A DNA stretch of 64,000 nucleotides from Clostridia bacterium (GTDB lineage: Bacteria; Bacillota; Clostridia; Oscillospirales; Acutalibacteraceae), in NCBI GenBank assembly GCA_017502085.1, contig JAFVVQ010000044.1, positions 1 to 64,000 on the forward strand, written 5' to 3'. Made by a program: the position numbers and the translations under genes. Positions 24,341 through 33,007 of this stretch are shown here, piece by piece. Below the pieces are notes generated by a model. It saw nothing but the letters and a program-made list of their open reading frames with translations. It did no database searches and was not told where the DNA came from. Every line of letters starts with the position of its first letter. The first letter of the stretch is position 1.

Positions 24341-24505
24341 TTTTCAGACCACCGTTCCCCGACGGCAATTGCCGAATCGGAATTTTTTATTAAACTATAT
24401 GCGGAGATACCGCCGCATATTTCTGATTTTTTACTTCTCTGTACATTTCACCGAGAATATGGTATAATTTAATGATAGTTCAAAAATGATAACGGAGTTG
24501 ATATT

Positions 24506-24694
24506 ATGGACGTCAGAATCGGAGACAAACTCCTGATGAAAAAACCTCATCCCTGCGGCAATAATACCTTTGATGTGCTACGAGTCGGTGCGGATTTCAG
24601 AATCCGCTGCAGTAAGTGCGGCAGAGAGGTTATGCTCGAAAGAGTCAAGGTTGAAAAAAATATCAAATCAATTATCCGCAAAGAAGAGGAATAA
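24506..24694 (+). CDS. DUF951 small zinc-ribbon-like protein
   Basis: A 62-residue protein. MKKPHPCGNNTFDVLRVGAD and FRIRCSKCGREVML match DUF951, with a CGxN... CxxC arrangement that could bind a metal. The role is unknown. GGAG precedes the ATG, and prfA begins three bases after its stop, so it heads the prfA operon. In many Firmicutes this family sits near mechanosensitive channel or rpsF genes instead. Confidence 0.85.
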   Translation: MDVRIGDKLLMKKPHPCGNNTFDVLRVGADFRIRCSKCGREVMLERVKVEKNIKSIIRKEEE

Positions 24695-24697
24695 TCT

Positions 24698-25768
24698 ATG
24701 CTCGATAAACTCATTAAAGTTGAAGAACGCTTTGAAATAATCAATGAAAAGCTATGTCAGAGCGACGTTGTGGCAGATATTGCCCAATATAAAAAGCTTA
24801 TGCAGGAGCTGAAGGTTTTAACCCCGATTGTTGAAAAATTCCGTCAGTTTAAAACCGCAGAGGAATCAATGAACGAAGCTAAAGCAATGCTCGAAGCGGG
24901 CGGTCTTGACCCTGAATTCAAGGAACTCTGTCAGGAAGAATTTGAGGATTCCCGTGAAAAAGTTGCCGTTTACGGCGAAGAATTGAAAATTCTGCTCCTG
25001 CCCCGTGACCCCAATGACGATAAAAACGTTATCGTTGAAATCAGAGGCGGTGCGGGCGGCGAAGAGGCATCTCTCTTTGCGGGTGTGCTTTACAGAATGT
25101 ATTCGATGTACGGCGAAACGAAAGGCTGGAAAGCTGAAATTCTCAATGCAAACCCCACTGAACTCGGCGGCTACAAGGAAATCAGCTTTATGATTGAAGG
25201 CGAAGGTGCATATTCACGCCTCAAGTTTGAAAGCGGCGTTCACCGTGTTCAGCGTGTTCCCGAAACCGAAAGCCAGGGCAGAATCCATACATCGACGGTT
25301 ACCGTTGCCGTTTTGCCCGAAGCGGAAGAGGTTGATATTGAAATCAATCCCGCAGATCTTCAGATTGACACATACCGTTCAGGCGGTGCGGGCGGTCAGC
25401 ACGTCAACAAAACCGAAAGCGCCATCAGAATCACTCATCTTCCGACGGGTACCGTCGTTGAGTGTCAGGATGAAAGAAGTCAGCATAAAAACAAGGACAG
25501 AGCGATGAAAATCCTCCGTTCAAAAATTCTTGAAGCCGAAAGAGAAAAACAGCACGATGCCATTGCCGGCGAGCGAAGGGCTCAGGTCGGTACGGGTGAC
25601 AGAAGCGAAAGAATCCGCACCTATAACTATCCTCAGGGAAGAGTCAGCGATCACAGAATCAATCTGACACTCTACCGCATCGAAGCAATTCTCAACGGCG
25701 ACCTTGATGAAATTATTGACGCTCTTATTACCGCTGATACAGCGGAAAAGCTTAAAAGTGAGGAATAA
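24698..25768 (+). CDS. prfA: Peptide chain release factor 1
   Basis: RF1 of 356 residues that ends translation at UAA and UAG. The GGQ peptidyl-hydrolysis motif is in [18 protein letters not shown] (about 230). The anticodon-like region carries [19 protein letters not shown], and [15 protein letters not shown] is near the C-terminus. No N5-glutamine methyltransferase gene (prmC) follows, although it often does. The Sua5-CoaE fusion gene follows 11 bases later. Confidence 0.95.
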   Translation: MLDKLIKVEERFEIINEKLCQSDVVADIAQYKKLMQELKVLTPIVEKFRQFKTAEESMNEAKAMLEAGGLDPEFKELCQEEFEDSREKVAVYGEELKILLLPRDPNDDKNVIVEIRGGAGGEEASLFAGVLYRMYSMYGETKGWKAEILNANPTELGGYKEISFMIEGEGAYSRLKFESGVHRVQRVPETESQGRIHTSTVTVAVLPEAEEVDIEINPADLQIDTYRSGGAGGQHVNKTESAIRITHLPTGTVVECQDERSQHKNKDRAMKILRSKILEAEREKQHDAIAGERRAQVGTGDRSERIRTYNYPQGRVSDHRINLTLYRIEAILNGDLDEIIDALITADTAEKLKSEE

Positions 25769-25779
25769 TCACAATAACT

Positions 25780-27375
25780 ATGAATACGCTCAGACTCAGA
25801 TCAGATAATTGCGGCGATTTGCAGACTGCCGCAGAAATATTGAAAAAAGGCGGTCTTGTTGCCATTCCGACGGAAACGGTTTACGGTCTTGCGGCAAACG
25901 CTCTCGATGCCGAAGCGGTCAAAAAAATATTCATCGCTAAAGGCAGACCGAACGACAACCCGCTGATTGTTCACGTTGCATCGCTTGAAGAAATACCGCC
26001 GCTCGTTGAAAAGGTTGACCCGAGACTCTATGACCTTGCGGAAAAATATTGGCCGGGTCCTCTGACCGTTATTATGAAAAAATCCGATACCGTACCCGCT
26101 GAGGTTAGTCCGAGACTTGATACGGTTGCGATACGTATGCCCTCCCATCCCGATGCAAGAGAAATAATCCGTCTTTCGGGTGTGCCGCTTGCCGCACCGA
26201 GTGCAAATGCTTCGGGCAGACCCAGTCCGACGAGTGCTGACCACGTTATCACCGACCTTGACGGCAGGATTAATGCAGTTGTTGACGGAGGTTCTTGTTC
26301 AGTCGGTGTTGAATCAACGGTTGTGACTCTTGCAACCGATCCTCCGACTCTGCTCCGACCGGGCGGTGTTACCGTTGAGGAGCTTGAAGCGGTGCTCGGA
26401 CCAATCGCAATCTCCCCGGCAGTGCTTGAAAAACTCAAGGACGGCGAAAAAGCGGAATCTCCCGGAATGAAATATAAGCATTATGCCCCGAAAGCAAGAG
26501 TTACCGTCATTAAAGGCAGTTTTGAAAATTATAAAAAATTCATTCTTGCTCAGAAAATCCCCGCATGTGCCGTTTGTTTTGACGGCGAGGGAATGTATTT
26601 TGCCAACGCCATCGAATACGGCGCTGAAAATGACGGAGCCTCGCAGGCACACGGTCTTTTTGAGGCTCTTCGCAAGGTTGACGAAAGTGACTGCGAAACC
26701 GCTTTTGTCCGTTGCCCGATGATTGACGGTGTCGGTCTTGCGGTCTACAACCGTCTCATCCGATCTGCGGCATTCAGGGTAATCGATCTTGATTTTTCAA
26801 TCCCCGTTATTGGTCTGACAGGTCAGACAGGTGCGGGAAAATCAACCGTTTCAAAACTTCTTGAAAAAGACGGTTTTTACCATATCGATACGGATTATCT
26901 TGCAAGAATTGCGGTTGATAATTCCGAAGTCATTTCCGCACTTGCCGATTATTTCGGAAACGACATCGTTACCAACGGTATTCTTGACCGCCGTAAACTT
27001 GCACGAAGAGCATTTTCCGATCCCATAAAACAGAAAAAACTCAACGCAATCGTTCACCCCGAGGTGACACGTCTTGCAGTTGAGGAAATACATAAAGCTG
27101 AAAAATCAGGCGCAAAAGCTGCTCTGATTGATGCTGCCCTTCTGTTTGAAAGCGATCTGACCTGTGTCTGCACGTTCACCGTTTCTGTTGTTGCGGATGA
27201 AGAAATCAGACTGGAAAGAATTATGAAACGTGACTCCATCAGCCGTGAGGATGCTCTTATCAGAATGAATGCTCAGAAAGACGAAGAATATTACGTTTCC
27301 AAAGCAGACTTTGTTGTCAGCAATAACGGTGAGAATATCACAAAAGAAATCGGAAAGATAATTGAAAGATTATAA
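25780..27375 (+). CDS. Fusion of threonylcarbamoyl-AMP synthase (Sua5) and dephospho-CoA kinase (CoaE)
   Basis: One uninterrupted 531-residue frame joining two housekeeping enzymes. Residues 1-205 are the YrdC catalytic domain (GGLVAIPTETVYGLAANA, KGRPNDNPL, PSANASGRPSPT). Residues 225-345 are a Sua5 C-terminal domain (SPGMKYKHYAPKARV, then GLAVYNRLIRSAAFRVI). Residues 346-531 are CoaE (IGLTGQTGAGKSTVSKLL, IDTDYLAR, HPEVTRL, DAALLFESDL). The first half starts t6A synthesis in tRNA; the second makes CoA from dephospho-CoA. The family norm is two separate genes. All key motifs of both are intact. Confidence 0.9.
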   Translation: MNTLRLRSDNCGDLQTAAEILKKGGLVAIPTETVYGLAANALDAEAVKKIFIAKGRPNDNPLIVHVASLEEIPPLVEKVDPRLYDLAEKYWPGPLTVIMKKSDTVPAEVSPRLDTVAIRMPSHPDAREIIRLSGVPLAAPSANASGRPSPTSADHVITDLDGRINAVVDGGSCSVGVESTVVTLATDPPTLLRPGGVTVEELEAVLGPIAISPAVLEKLKDGEKAESPGMKYKHYAPKARVTVIKGSFENYKKFILAQKIPACAVCFDGEGMYFANAIEYGAENDGASQAHGLFEALRKVDESDCETAFVRCPMIDGVGLAVYNRLIRSAAFRVIDLDFSIPVIGLTGQTGAGKSTVSKLLEKDGFYHIDTDYLARIAVDNSEVISALADYFGNDIVTNGILDRRKLARRAFSDPIKQKKLNAIVHPEVTRLAVEEIHKAEKSGAKAALIDAALLFESDLTCVCTFTVSVVADEEIRLERIMKRDSISREDALIRMNAQKDEEYYVSKADFVVSNNGENITKEIGKIIERL

Positions 27376-27424
27376 TCCGATTGCATATAATTATAAAGAT
27401 TACAAAACCGAAAGGATGGTTAAA

Positions 27425-28828
27425 ATGTGCGATAAAAATCCTGCAGAGCTTCTTAAAGAAGAACTCTTTTATTCACCCGAACACGCCTCATATTCCTGCA
27501 CTGATGAAGAAATCAGAATTGCCGATAATTTCTGCATAGGATATTCGGAATTTCTCGACAGATGCAAGACCGAGCGTGAAGCGGTTGCTTTCACAAAAGC
27601 ACTTGCAGAAGAAGAAGGATTTGTACCCTTCGATCCCTCCGCAACCTACAAAGCAGGTGACAAGGTATATTATGAAAACCGCAAAAAGGCTCTTATTCTT
27701 TGCGTTTTCGGTACGGAAAGCCTTGCAAAGGGCACAAAAATTGTTGCGTCACACGTTGACTCTCCCCGTCTTGACCTCAAACCCAATCCGCTCTATGAGG
27801 ATAATGAAATTGCAATGCTCAAGACCCATTATTATGGCGGAATCAAAAAATATCAGTGGACTGCAATTCCCCTTGCCCTTCACGGCGTAATCTGCAAAAA
27901 GAACGGTGAAACCGTTGAAGTCTGCCTCGGTGAAGAAGATAACGAACCGAAATTCGTTGTAACAGACCTTCTCCCGCATCTTGATAAAAATCAGGCTTCA
28001 AAACCTCTTGCAGAGGCTATCGTCGGCGAGAATCTCAACGTTCTTATAGGCAGCCGCCCCTTTGGTAAGGATAAAGGCAGCGAACTTGTAAAGCTCAATA
28101 TTATGAAGCTTCTCAATGAAAAATACGGTATCGTTGAGGCGGATTTTCTCTCAGCTGAACTTGAAGTTGTTCCCGCATTCAGATCCTGTGACATCGGTCT
28201 TGACCGCAGTATGATAGGTTCATACGGTCATGATGACAGAGTTTGTGCTTATCCCTCGGTTATGGCGGCTTTTGCAGTCAAAAATCCCGCATACACAACG
28301 GTTTCCGTTATTACAGACAAAGAAGAAACCGGTTCAGACGGAAATACGGGTCTCAATTCCGCTTATCTTGAGCAGTTTATCGCTGATATCGCAAAAACTC
28401 AGGGTCTTGAAGGCAGAGACGTTCTTCGCGCCTCCGAATGCCTTTCTGCTGACGTTAATGCAGGTTTTGACCCGACTTATCCTTCAGTTCACGATAAACT
28501 CAATGCCGCTTTTATCAATAAAGGCATTGTAGTAACAAAATATACGGGTTCAAGAGGCAAGAGCAGCACAAACGATGCTCACGCTGAGTTTATGGCAAAA
28601 ATCCGCAATATTCTGGATTCAGCAAACGTTGTATGGCAAACAGGTGAACTCGGCAAGGTTGACGAGGGCGGCGGCGGAACGGTCGCAAAATATATTGCCA
28701 ACCTCGGCGTTGAAGTTGTTGACGTCGGCGTTCCCGTTCTCTCAATGCACGCTCCCTTCGAGGTTGTTTCAAAACTTGACGTCTATATGGCATTCAAAGG
28801 TTTCAAGGCTTTCCTTGAGCAGAACTGA
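27425..28828 (+). CDS. M18-family aspartyl aminopeptidase
   Basis: Zinc aminopeptidase of 467 residues. VASHVDSPRLDLKPNPLYE carries the first metal ligands, DKEETGSDG the catalytic Glu pair, and LSMHAPFEVVSKLD the last ligand. ECLSADVNAGFDPTYPSVHD and KYTGSRGKSSTNDAHAE fit M18. The start at 27425 is preceded by AAAGGA; an in-frame extension of 21 residues overlaps the preceding gene and has no ribosome site. Cytosolic peptide turnover. Confidence 0.9.
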   Translation: MCDKNPAELLKEELFYSPEHASYSCTDEEIRIADNFCIGYSEFLDRCKTEREAVAFTKALAEEEGFVPFDPSATYKAGDKVYYENRKKALILCVFGTESLAKGTKIVASHVDSPRLDLKPNPLYEDNEIAMLKTHYYGGIKKYQWTAIPLALHGVICKKNGETVEVCLGEEDNEPKFVVTDLLPHLDKNQASKPLAEAIVGENLNVLIGSRPFGKDKGSELVKLNIMKLLNEKYGIVEADFLSAELEVVPAFRSCDIGLDRSMIGSYGHDDRVCAYPSVMAAFAVKNPAYTTVSVITDKEETGSDGNTGLNSAYLEQFIADIAKTQGLEGRDVLRASECLSADVNAGFDPTYPSVHDKLNAAFINKGIVVTKYTGSRGKSSTNDAHAEFMAKIRNILDSANVVWQTGELGKVDEGGGGTVAKYIANLGVEVVDVGVPVLSMHAPFEVVSKLDVYMAFKGFKAFLEQN

Positions 28829-29009
28829 ATAGCAGCATCGGAAATAAAATTCGGTCAAAACAATACATTTTCGGGATGAAATATAAAATATTTACAATTT
28901 GTTCATATTTTAACAACAAGAAAAGCACATCTATCTAATATTATACAATCACAGAATGTATATGTTTTGACATCTTCTTTTTTCATTTTTATTTTCTCTT
29001 TCCCCAACG

Positions 29010-29049
29010 CACTGCCGAATGCTGCACACATTCGGCAGTGTCTTTTTTT
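29010..29049 (+). terminator. Strong terminator between the two aminopeptidase genes
   Basis: CACTGCCGAATG pairs with CATTCGGCAGTG, then TCTTTTTTT. It lies 180 bases after the M18 gene and only 24 bases before the next ATG, so it may be an attenuator of the downstream gene rather than a simple end signal. Confidence 0.85.
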
Positions 29050-29072
29050 ATCTGAAATATCGGAGTATTGAA

Positions 29073-30131
29073 ATGAATATTAAAAATCTTCAGCAAACAC
29101 TCGGCAAAGGTGAGGCATATATTGTTTCATCACCTGAAAACAGACGTTATCTCACTGAATTCGGCTCATCCGACGGATTTCTGATTATCACCGGAAACAA
29201 CTCGGTTTTTCTTACAGACAGCAGATATATTGAAGCTGCCGAAAAGATCGTAATTGACTGCGATGAGATATCGTTGCTCAGATCTTTTTCGTCGCAGCTG
29301 CCCGAATACATTCAAAAACTCGGAATCACAAAGCTTTTTACCGAAAGTTCAAGGCTGACGGTTGAGGAATATAACCGAATTCTGAAATTTGCGGGCTGCA
29401 AAATTTCGGCAGAAAAGACGGATAAAGAAATCAATTCCTTCAGAAGAAAAAAATCTGAGGAAGAAAAAAAATGTATACTCAAGGCTCAGGCTATTGCCGA
29501 AAAAGCCTTCGACCATATTCTCGGATATATTTCAACTGATAAAACTGAAAAGGATATCGCTCTTGAGCTTGATTTCTTTATGCTAAAAAACGGTGCGGAG
29601 GCAATTTCGTTTGACACAATTGCGGTCAGCGGTGCGAATTCCTCAATGCCTCACGGTGTACCCTCCGACAAAAAAATCTGTAACGGTGATTTTATTACTC
29701 TCGATTACGGTGCAGTGATAAACGGTTATCACAGCGATATGACCCGCACGGTTGCCGTCGGTTCAGTCAGTTCAAAGATGTCAGAGGTATATGAAACTGT
29801 TCTTAAAGCTCAGCTTGCGTCACTTTCTTCTCTCAGAGAAGGTATCAGCGGAGTTGATGCGGATAAGGCTGCAAGAGACGTAATTGCAAATGCGGGATAC
29901 GGTGAATATTTCGGTCACGGAACGGGTCACGGTGTCGGAATTGAAATCCATGAAGAACCGAGACTCTCTCCGAAATCGGATAAAATTCTCTGTGAAGGTG
30001 ATGTTGTTACCGTTGAACCGGGTATTTATCTGCCCGGCGAATTCGGTTTCCGCATCGAAGATATGGCATATATTACTAAAAACGGATACGAAAATTTAAC
30101 CAAATCGCTCAAAAATCTTATAATTATATAA
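29073..30131 (+). CDS. M24-family Xaa-Pro aminopeptidase
   Basis: A 352-residue creatinase/prolidase-fold metallopeptidase. The C-terminal domain carries ITLDYGAVINGYHSDMTRT (two metal Asp), GHGTGHGVGIEIHEEP (His) and VVTVEPGIYLPGEFGFRIED (two Glu). The N-terminal creatinase domain spans about 1-125. CGGAG precedes the ATG at 29073; a longer frame begins within the terminator stem and is rejected. It directly precedes efp, a gene pairing common in Firmicutes. Confidence 0.92.
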   Translation: MNIKNLQQTLGKGEAYIVSSPENRRYLTEFGSSDGFLIITGNNSVFLTDSRYIEAAEKIVIDCDEISLLRSFSSQLPEYIQKLGITKLFTESSRLTVEEYNRILKFAGCKISAEKTDKEINSFRRKKSEEEKKCILKAQAIAEKAFDHILGYISTDKTEKDIALELDFFMLKNGAEAISFDTIAVSGANSSMPHGVPSDKKICNGDFITLDYGAVINGYHSDMTRTVAVGSVSSKMSEVYETVLKAQLASLSSLREGISGVDADKAARDVIANAGYGEYFGHGTGHGVGIEIHEEPRLSPKSDKILCEGDVVTVEPGIYLPGEFGFRIEDMAYITKNGYENLTKSLKNLIII

Positions 30132-30230
30132 TATATAATTTTTTTATTAATAAAAAAGACTTGAAAAATTATATTGAATAGTATAAAATAACTATGAAAT
30201 CATATAAACATATATAAGGAGTAATTTTTT

Positions 30231-30788
30231 ATGGTATCAGCAGGCGATTTCAGAAACGGCGTAACTTTCGAAATGGAAGGCCAGGTTTATCAAATTATCG
30301 AATTCCAGCACGTTAAGCCCGGTAAAGGTGCTGCTTTCGTAAGAACAAAGATCAGAAACGTTATCGGCGGTGCTGTTGTTGAACGCACTTTTAACCCTAC
30401 CGATAAGTTCCCCACCGCTTATATCGAGCGCAAGGAAATGGAATATTCATACGAAGACGGCGGTCTCTACTATTTCATGGACCCCGAAACCTATGATATG
30501 GTTCCCATCGGTCAGGATACTCTTCCCGAAAACTTCAAGTTCGTCAAAGAAAACGAAACATGCCGCGTTCTTTCCTACAAGGGCAGCGTTTTCGGTGTTG
30601 AACCCCCCACAACCGTTACTCTTCAGGTAACAAAGACCGATCCCGGCTTCGCTGGCAACACAGCTACCAACGCTACAAAGCCCGCTACTCTTGAAACCGG
30701 TGCAGAGGTTAAGGTTCCTCTCTTCATCGACGAGGGCGAAATGATTATGATTGACACCCGTACAGGCGAATATCTCAGCCGTGCATAA
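30231..30788 (+). CDS. efp: Elongation factor P
   Basis: EF-P of 185 residues that relieves ribosome stalling at polyproline. The KOW-like N-domain ends in [18 protein letters not shown], where Lys (PGKG) is the site modified in other species. C-terminal domains include [11 protein letters not shown] and [26 protein letters not shown] precedes the ATG. No modification enzyme (epmA, ymfI) is nearby. Confidence 0.95.
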   Translation: MVSAGDFRNGVTFEMEGQVYQIIEFQHVKPGKGAAFVRTKIRNVIGGAVVERTFNPTDKFPTAYIERKEMEYSYEDGGLYYFMDPETYDMVPIGQDTLPENFKFVKENETCRVLSYKGSVFGVEPPTTVTLQVTKTDPGFAGNTATNATKPATLETGAEVKVPLFIDEGEMIMIDTRTGEYLSRA

Positions 30789-30812
30789 ATAATTTTTTTG
30801 GAGGACAAAACA

Positions 30813-31238
30813 ATGACTCTGACTGAAAAAGTTGCTTATCTCAAAGGTCTTGCAGAAGGTCTTGCACTTGATGAAAGCAAGCCCGAAATCAAAGTTATCA
30901 AGGCTATGATGGATATTCTTGATGACCTTGCTCTTACAGTTGCCGATCTTGAAGACGGTATGGATCTCATCTCAGAGCAGCTTGACGCTGTTGACGAAGA
31001 TCTCGATGAACTCGAAGGTTTCGTATATGAAGAGTTTGACGATGATGACGATTGCTGCTGCGACGATTGCTGCGATGAGGATGAAGAATTCTACGACGTA
31101 GAGTGCCCCGCTTGTCACGAAGTTATCGGTATTGACATCGATACACTTGAAGAAGGAAGCATTGAATGCCCCAACTGCGGCGAGCTTCTTGAGTTCGAAT
31201 GTGATTGTGACTGCGATTGCGACGATTGCTGCGATTAA
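30813..31238 (+). CDS. CD1247-type acidic zinc-ribbon protein with Cys/Asp-rich runs
   Basis: A 141-residue very acidic protein. A helical N-terminus (MTLTEKVAYLKGLAEGLALD to about residue 75) matches the CD1247 N-terminal domain. It is followed by a run of DDDDDCCCDDCCDEDEE, a zinc ribbon (CPACHEVI ... CPNCGELL), and a CDCDCDCDDCCD tail. The clustered Cys and Asp could bind several metal ions. The start is the ATG after GGAGG; an in-frame TTG overlaps the ribosome site. It lies 24 bases after efp. Function unknown. Confidence 0.82.
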   Translation: MTLTEKVAYLKGLAEGLALDESKPEIKVIKAMMDILDDLALTVADLEDGMDLISEQLDAVDEDLDELEGFVYEEFDDDDDCCCDDCCDEDEEFYDVECPACHEVIGIDIDTLEEGSIECPNCGELLEFECDCDCDCDDCCD

Positions 31239-31251
31239 TCTAAAAAAAATT

Positions 31252-31281
31252 AACGGGTGGAATTTTTCCGCCCGTTTTTTA
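31252..31281 (+). terminator. Terminator of the efp operon
   Basis: AACGGGTGGAA pairs with TTCCGCCCGTT, then TTTTT. Confidence 0.85.
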
Positions 31282-31301
31282 TTATACATTATATATAATT
31301 A

Positions 31302-31329
31302 AAGGGCGGATAATATCCGCCCTTATTTT
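31302..31329. terminator. Terminator of the dnaN-recF operon
   Basis: AAGGGCGGATA is followed by its inverse TATCCGCCCTT at four bases from the remB stop; T-rich flanks on both strands. Confidence 0.65.
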
Positions 31330-31332
31330 TGA

Positions 31333-31605
31333 TTAAAGATTGCTGATACTGTCAACGTAGCCCGTTCTCTTTTGAAGCGTAGTTGACGAAATCTGCGCAA
31401 TATAAACCTTATCTTCTCCCTCTTTATTGCGGCAGACAATAAAAGATTTCGGCAAGTCATAGCATACGTTCTCAACTATACCTGCCTTTTCCGCTTTTGC
31501 GAGATAATTTCTTGTGTTTTTTGAAACAGTTGTTGTGTCAAGGTCAAAAATTCCGATGATATCATCAAATGTTATGACCTTATCCATACCGAGATGAAGA
31601 TACAT
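31333..31605 (-). CDS. remB: RemB/YaaB-like DUF370 protein
   Basis: A 90-residue protein. MYLHLGMDKVITFDDIIGIFD and a basic NYLAKAEKAG segment fit the RemA/RemB (DUF370) group, whose relatives are DNA-binding regulators of biofilm and osmoprotection genes in Bacillus. Its place directly after recF is the same as for Bacillus yaaB/remB. It lies four bases after the recF stop. The target is unknown here. Confidence 0.85.
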   Translation of the reverse strand: MYLHLGMDKVITFDDIIGIFDLDTTTVSKNTRNYLAKAEKAGIVENVCYDLPKSFIVCRNKEGEDKVYIAQISSTTLQKRTGYVDSISNL

Positions 31606-31608
31606 ATT

Positions 31609-32703
31609 TTACCCCATTTCGCTTATTTTTCCGTCGAATACCTCAAATGCCTTTCCTCTTTTGGAACGGAGAAGCGTTGACGGGTCACAGCAGGTTATGA
31701 ACACCTGCCAATTATCAAGATAGTTGAGAATAAAGGTTTGTCTGCCTTCGTCAAGCTCACTCATAACGTCATCGAGAAGTACAACGGGGCATTCACCCGT
31801 TATTTTTTCGATTATTGATGCTTCTCCAAGCTTGAGAGCAAGGGCACACGACCTTTGTTGACCCTGAGAGCCAAAAACTCTGACATCCTTGCCGTTAAGT
31901 GTCAGAACAATATCGTCCGTATGCGGACCGACGTTTGTATATAATCTTTTGAAATCTGCATCGCGTGATTTAATCATATTTTCACGAAGTTTTTCTTTTA
32001 TTTCTTCTTCAGAAATATTTTCTCTGGAAAAATCATAATAAAACGAAAATTCTTCTCTTCCTGAACTTATTCCCTCATAAATACCTGCAGAAATATCACG
32101 AAGCTTGTCGATATAATCAAGACGATATCTGATTATTTTTGTACCCAGAGAAATAAGTTCTTCGTCCCATGGCTCAAAATAAATAAGATCAAACTTTTTT
32201 TCTGCATATTTTTTAAGAAGAGCGTTTCTCTGATCGAGTGCACGCAGATAGCGTGACATTATAACCGCATAATTAGGCTTCATCAGACTCAACGCAATAT
32301 CAAGCATCTTTCGTCTTTCGGAAGGTCCGTCCTGAACTATTCCCAAAGTATTTGGAGAAAACACAACCGCATAAAATTTTCCCATCATAACTCTCGGAGA
32401 CTCTTCTTTAACTCCGTTAAGCTCGATTTCTTTTCTGCGACCGATTTTCATAACCGCATTTTGTTCACGCTGCTGTGAATAAAACGTTGTTGAAATTTCA
32501 GATTCTTCACTGCCTTGTTGAATGAGTTGAACGTTTTTTCTTGCTCTGAAGCTGTAAAAACCGGTCATCATCCAGATGCTTTCAATAATATTTGTTTTTC
32601 CCTGACCGTTCTGACCGTAAATGACATTCATTTCCGGATGCGGTGTAAATTCAATCAGGTCAAGATTTCTGAATTTTTTTGCGGAATGGAAGTTTATTAT
32701 CAA
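31609..32703 (-). CDS. recF: DNA replication and repair protein RecF
   Basis: SMC-like ATPase of 364 residues that loads RecA at gaps. Walker A is NVIYGQNGQGKTNIIE (about 27-42), the signature FGSQGQQRSCALALKLGE, Walker B CPVVLLDDVMSELDEGR. Third gene of the dnaN-yaaA-recF-remB operon, 65 bases after yaaA with a possible weak terminator in between. Confidence 0.94.
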   Translation of the reverse strand: MIINFHSAKKFRNLDLIEFTPHPEMNVIYGQNGQGKTNIIESIWMMTGFYSFRARKNVQLIQQGSEESEISTTFYSQQREQNAVMKIGRRKEIELNGVKEESPRVMMGKFYAVVFSPNTLGIVQDGPSERRKMLDIALSLMKPNYAVIMSRYLRALDQRNALLKKYAEKKFDLIYFEPWDEELISLGTKIIRYRLDYIDKLRDISAGIYEGISSGREEFSFYYDFSRENISEEEIKEKLRENMIKSRDADFKRLYTNVGPHTDDIVLTLNGKDVRVFGSQGQQRSCALALKLGEASIIEKITGECPVVLLDDVMSELDEGRQTFILNYLDNWQVFITCCDPSTLLRSKRGKAFEVFDGKISEMG

Positions 32704-32730
32704 ATTTTACCATTCCTTTCAGAAAAAATT

Positions 32731-32763
32731 TAAAAAGCGGGGCGATTTTTTCAAACCGCCCTG
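32731..32763 (-). terminator. Possible weak terminator between yaaA and recF
   Basis: Minus strand GGGCG / CGCCC around a long A-rich loop followed by GCTTTTT. With only five pairs it may give partial termination. Confidence 0.4.
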
Positions 32764-32767
32764 ATAA

Positions 32768-33007
32768 TTATTCTACAATATAAATAACTCTTTCAAATTC
32801 GGCAGTATCTCCTTTGCGAAGCTTTTTACCTCTCATTGTGCATACTTCACCGTTAACTTTAACTTCTCCCTCCTGAATGACAATTTTTGCGTGTCCTCCC
32901 GACTGTACGGCGTCATTCATCTTGAGAAAAGCATCAAGTCTGATAAAATCAGTATCGATTTTCTTCGTTATTTTTTGTTTTTCGGCAACTTTGACTTTAA
33001 TTTTCAT
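32768..33007 (-). CDS. yaaA: S4-domain RNA-binding protein YaaA
   Basis: A 79-residue S4-like protein (FIRLDAFLKMNDAVQSGGHA, VIQEGEVKVNGEV, RGKKLRKGD). It is the standard neighbour of dnaN and recF in Firmicutes and has been linked to ribosome assembly. It overlaps the dnaN end by 11 bases, so translation is coupled. Confidence 0.9.
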   Translation of the reverse strand: MKIKVKVAEKQKITKKIDTDFIRLDAFLKMNDAVQSGGHAKIVIQEGEVKVNGEVCTMRGKKLRKGDTAEFERVIYIVE

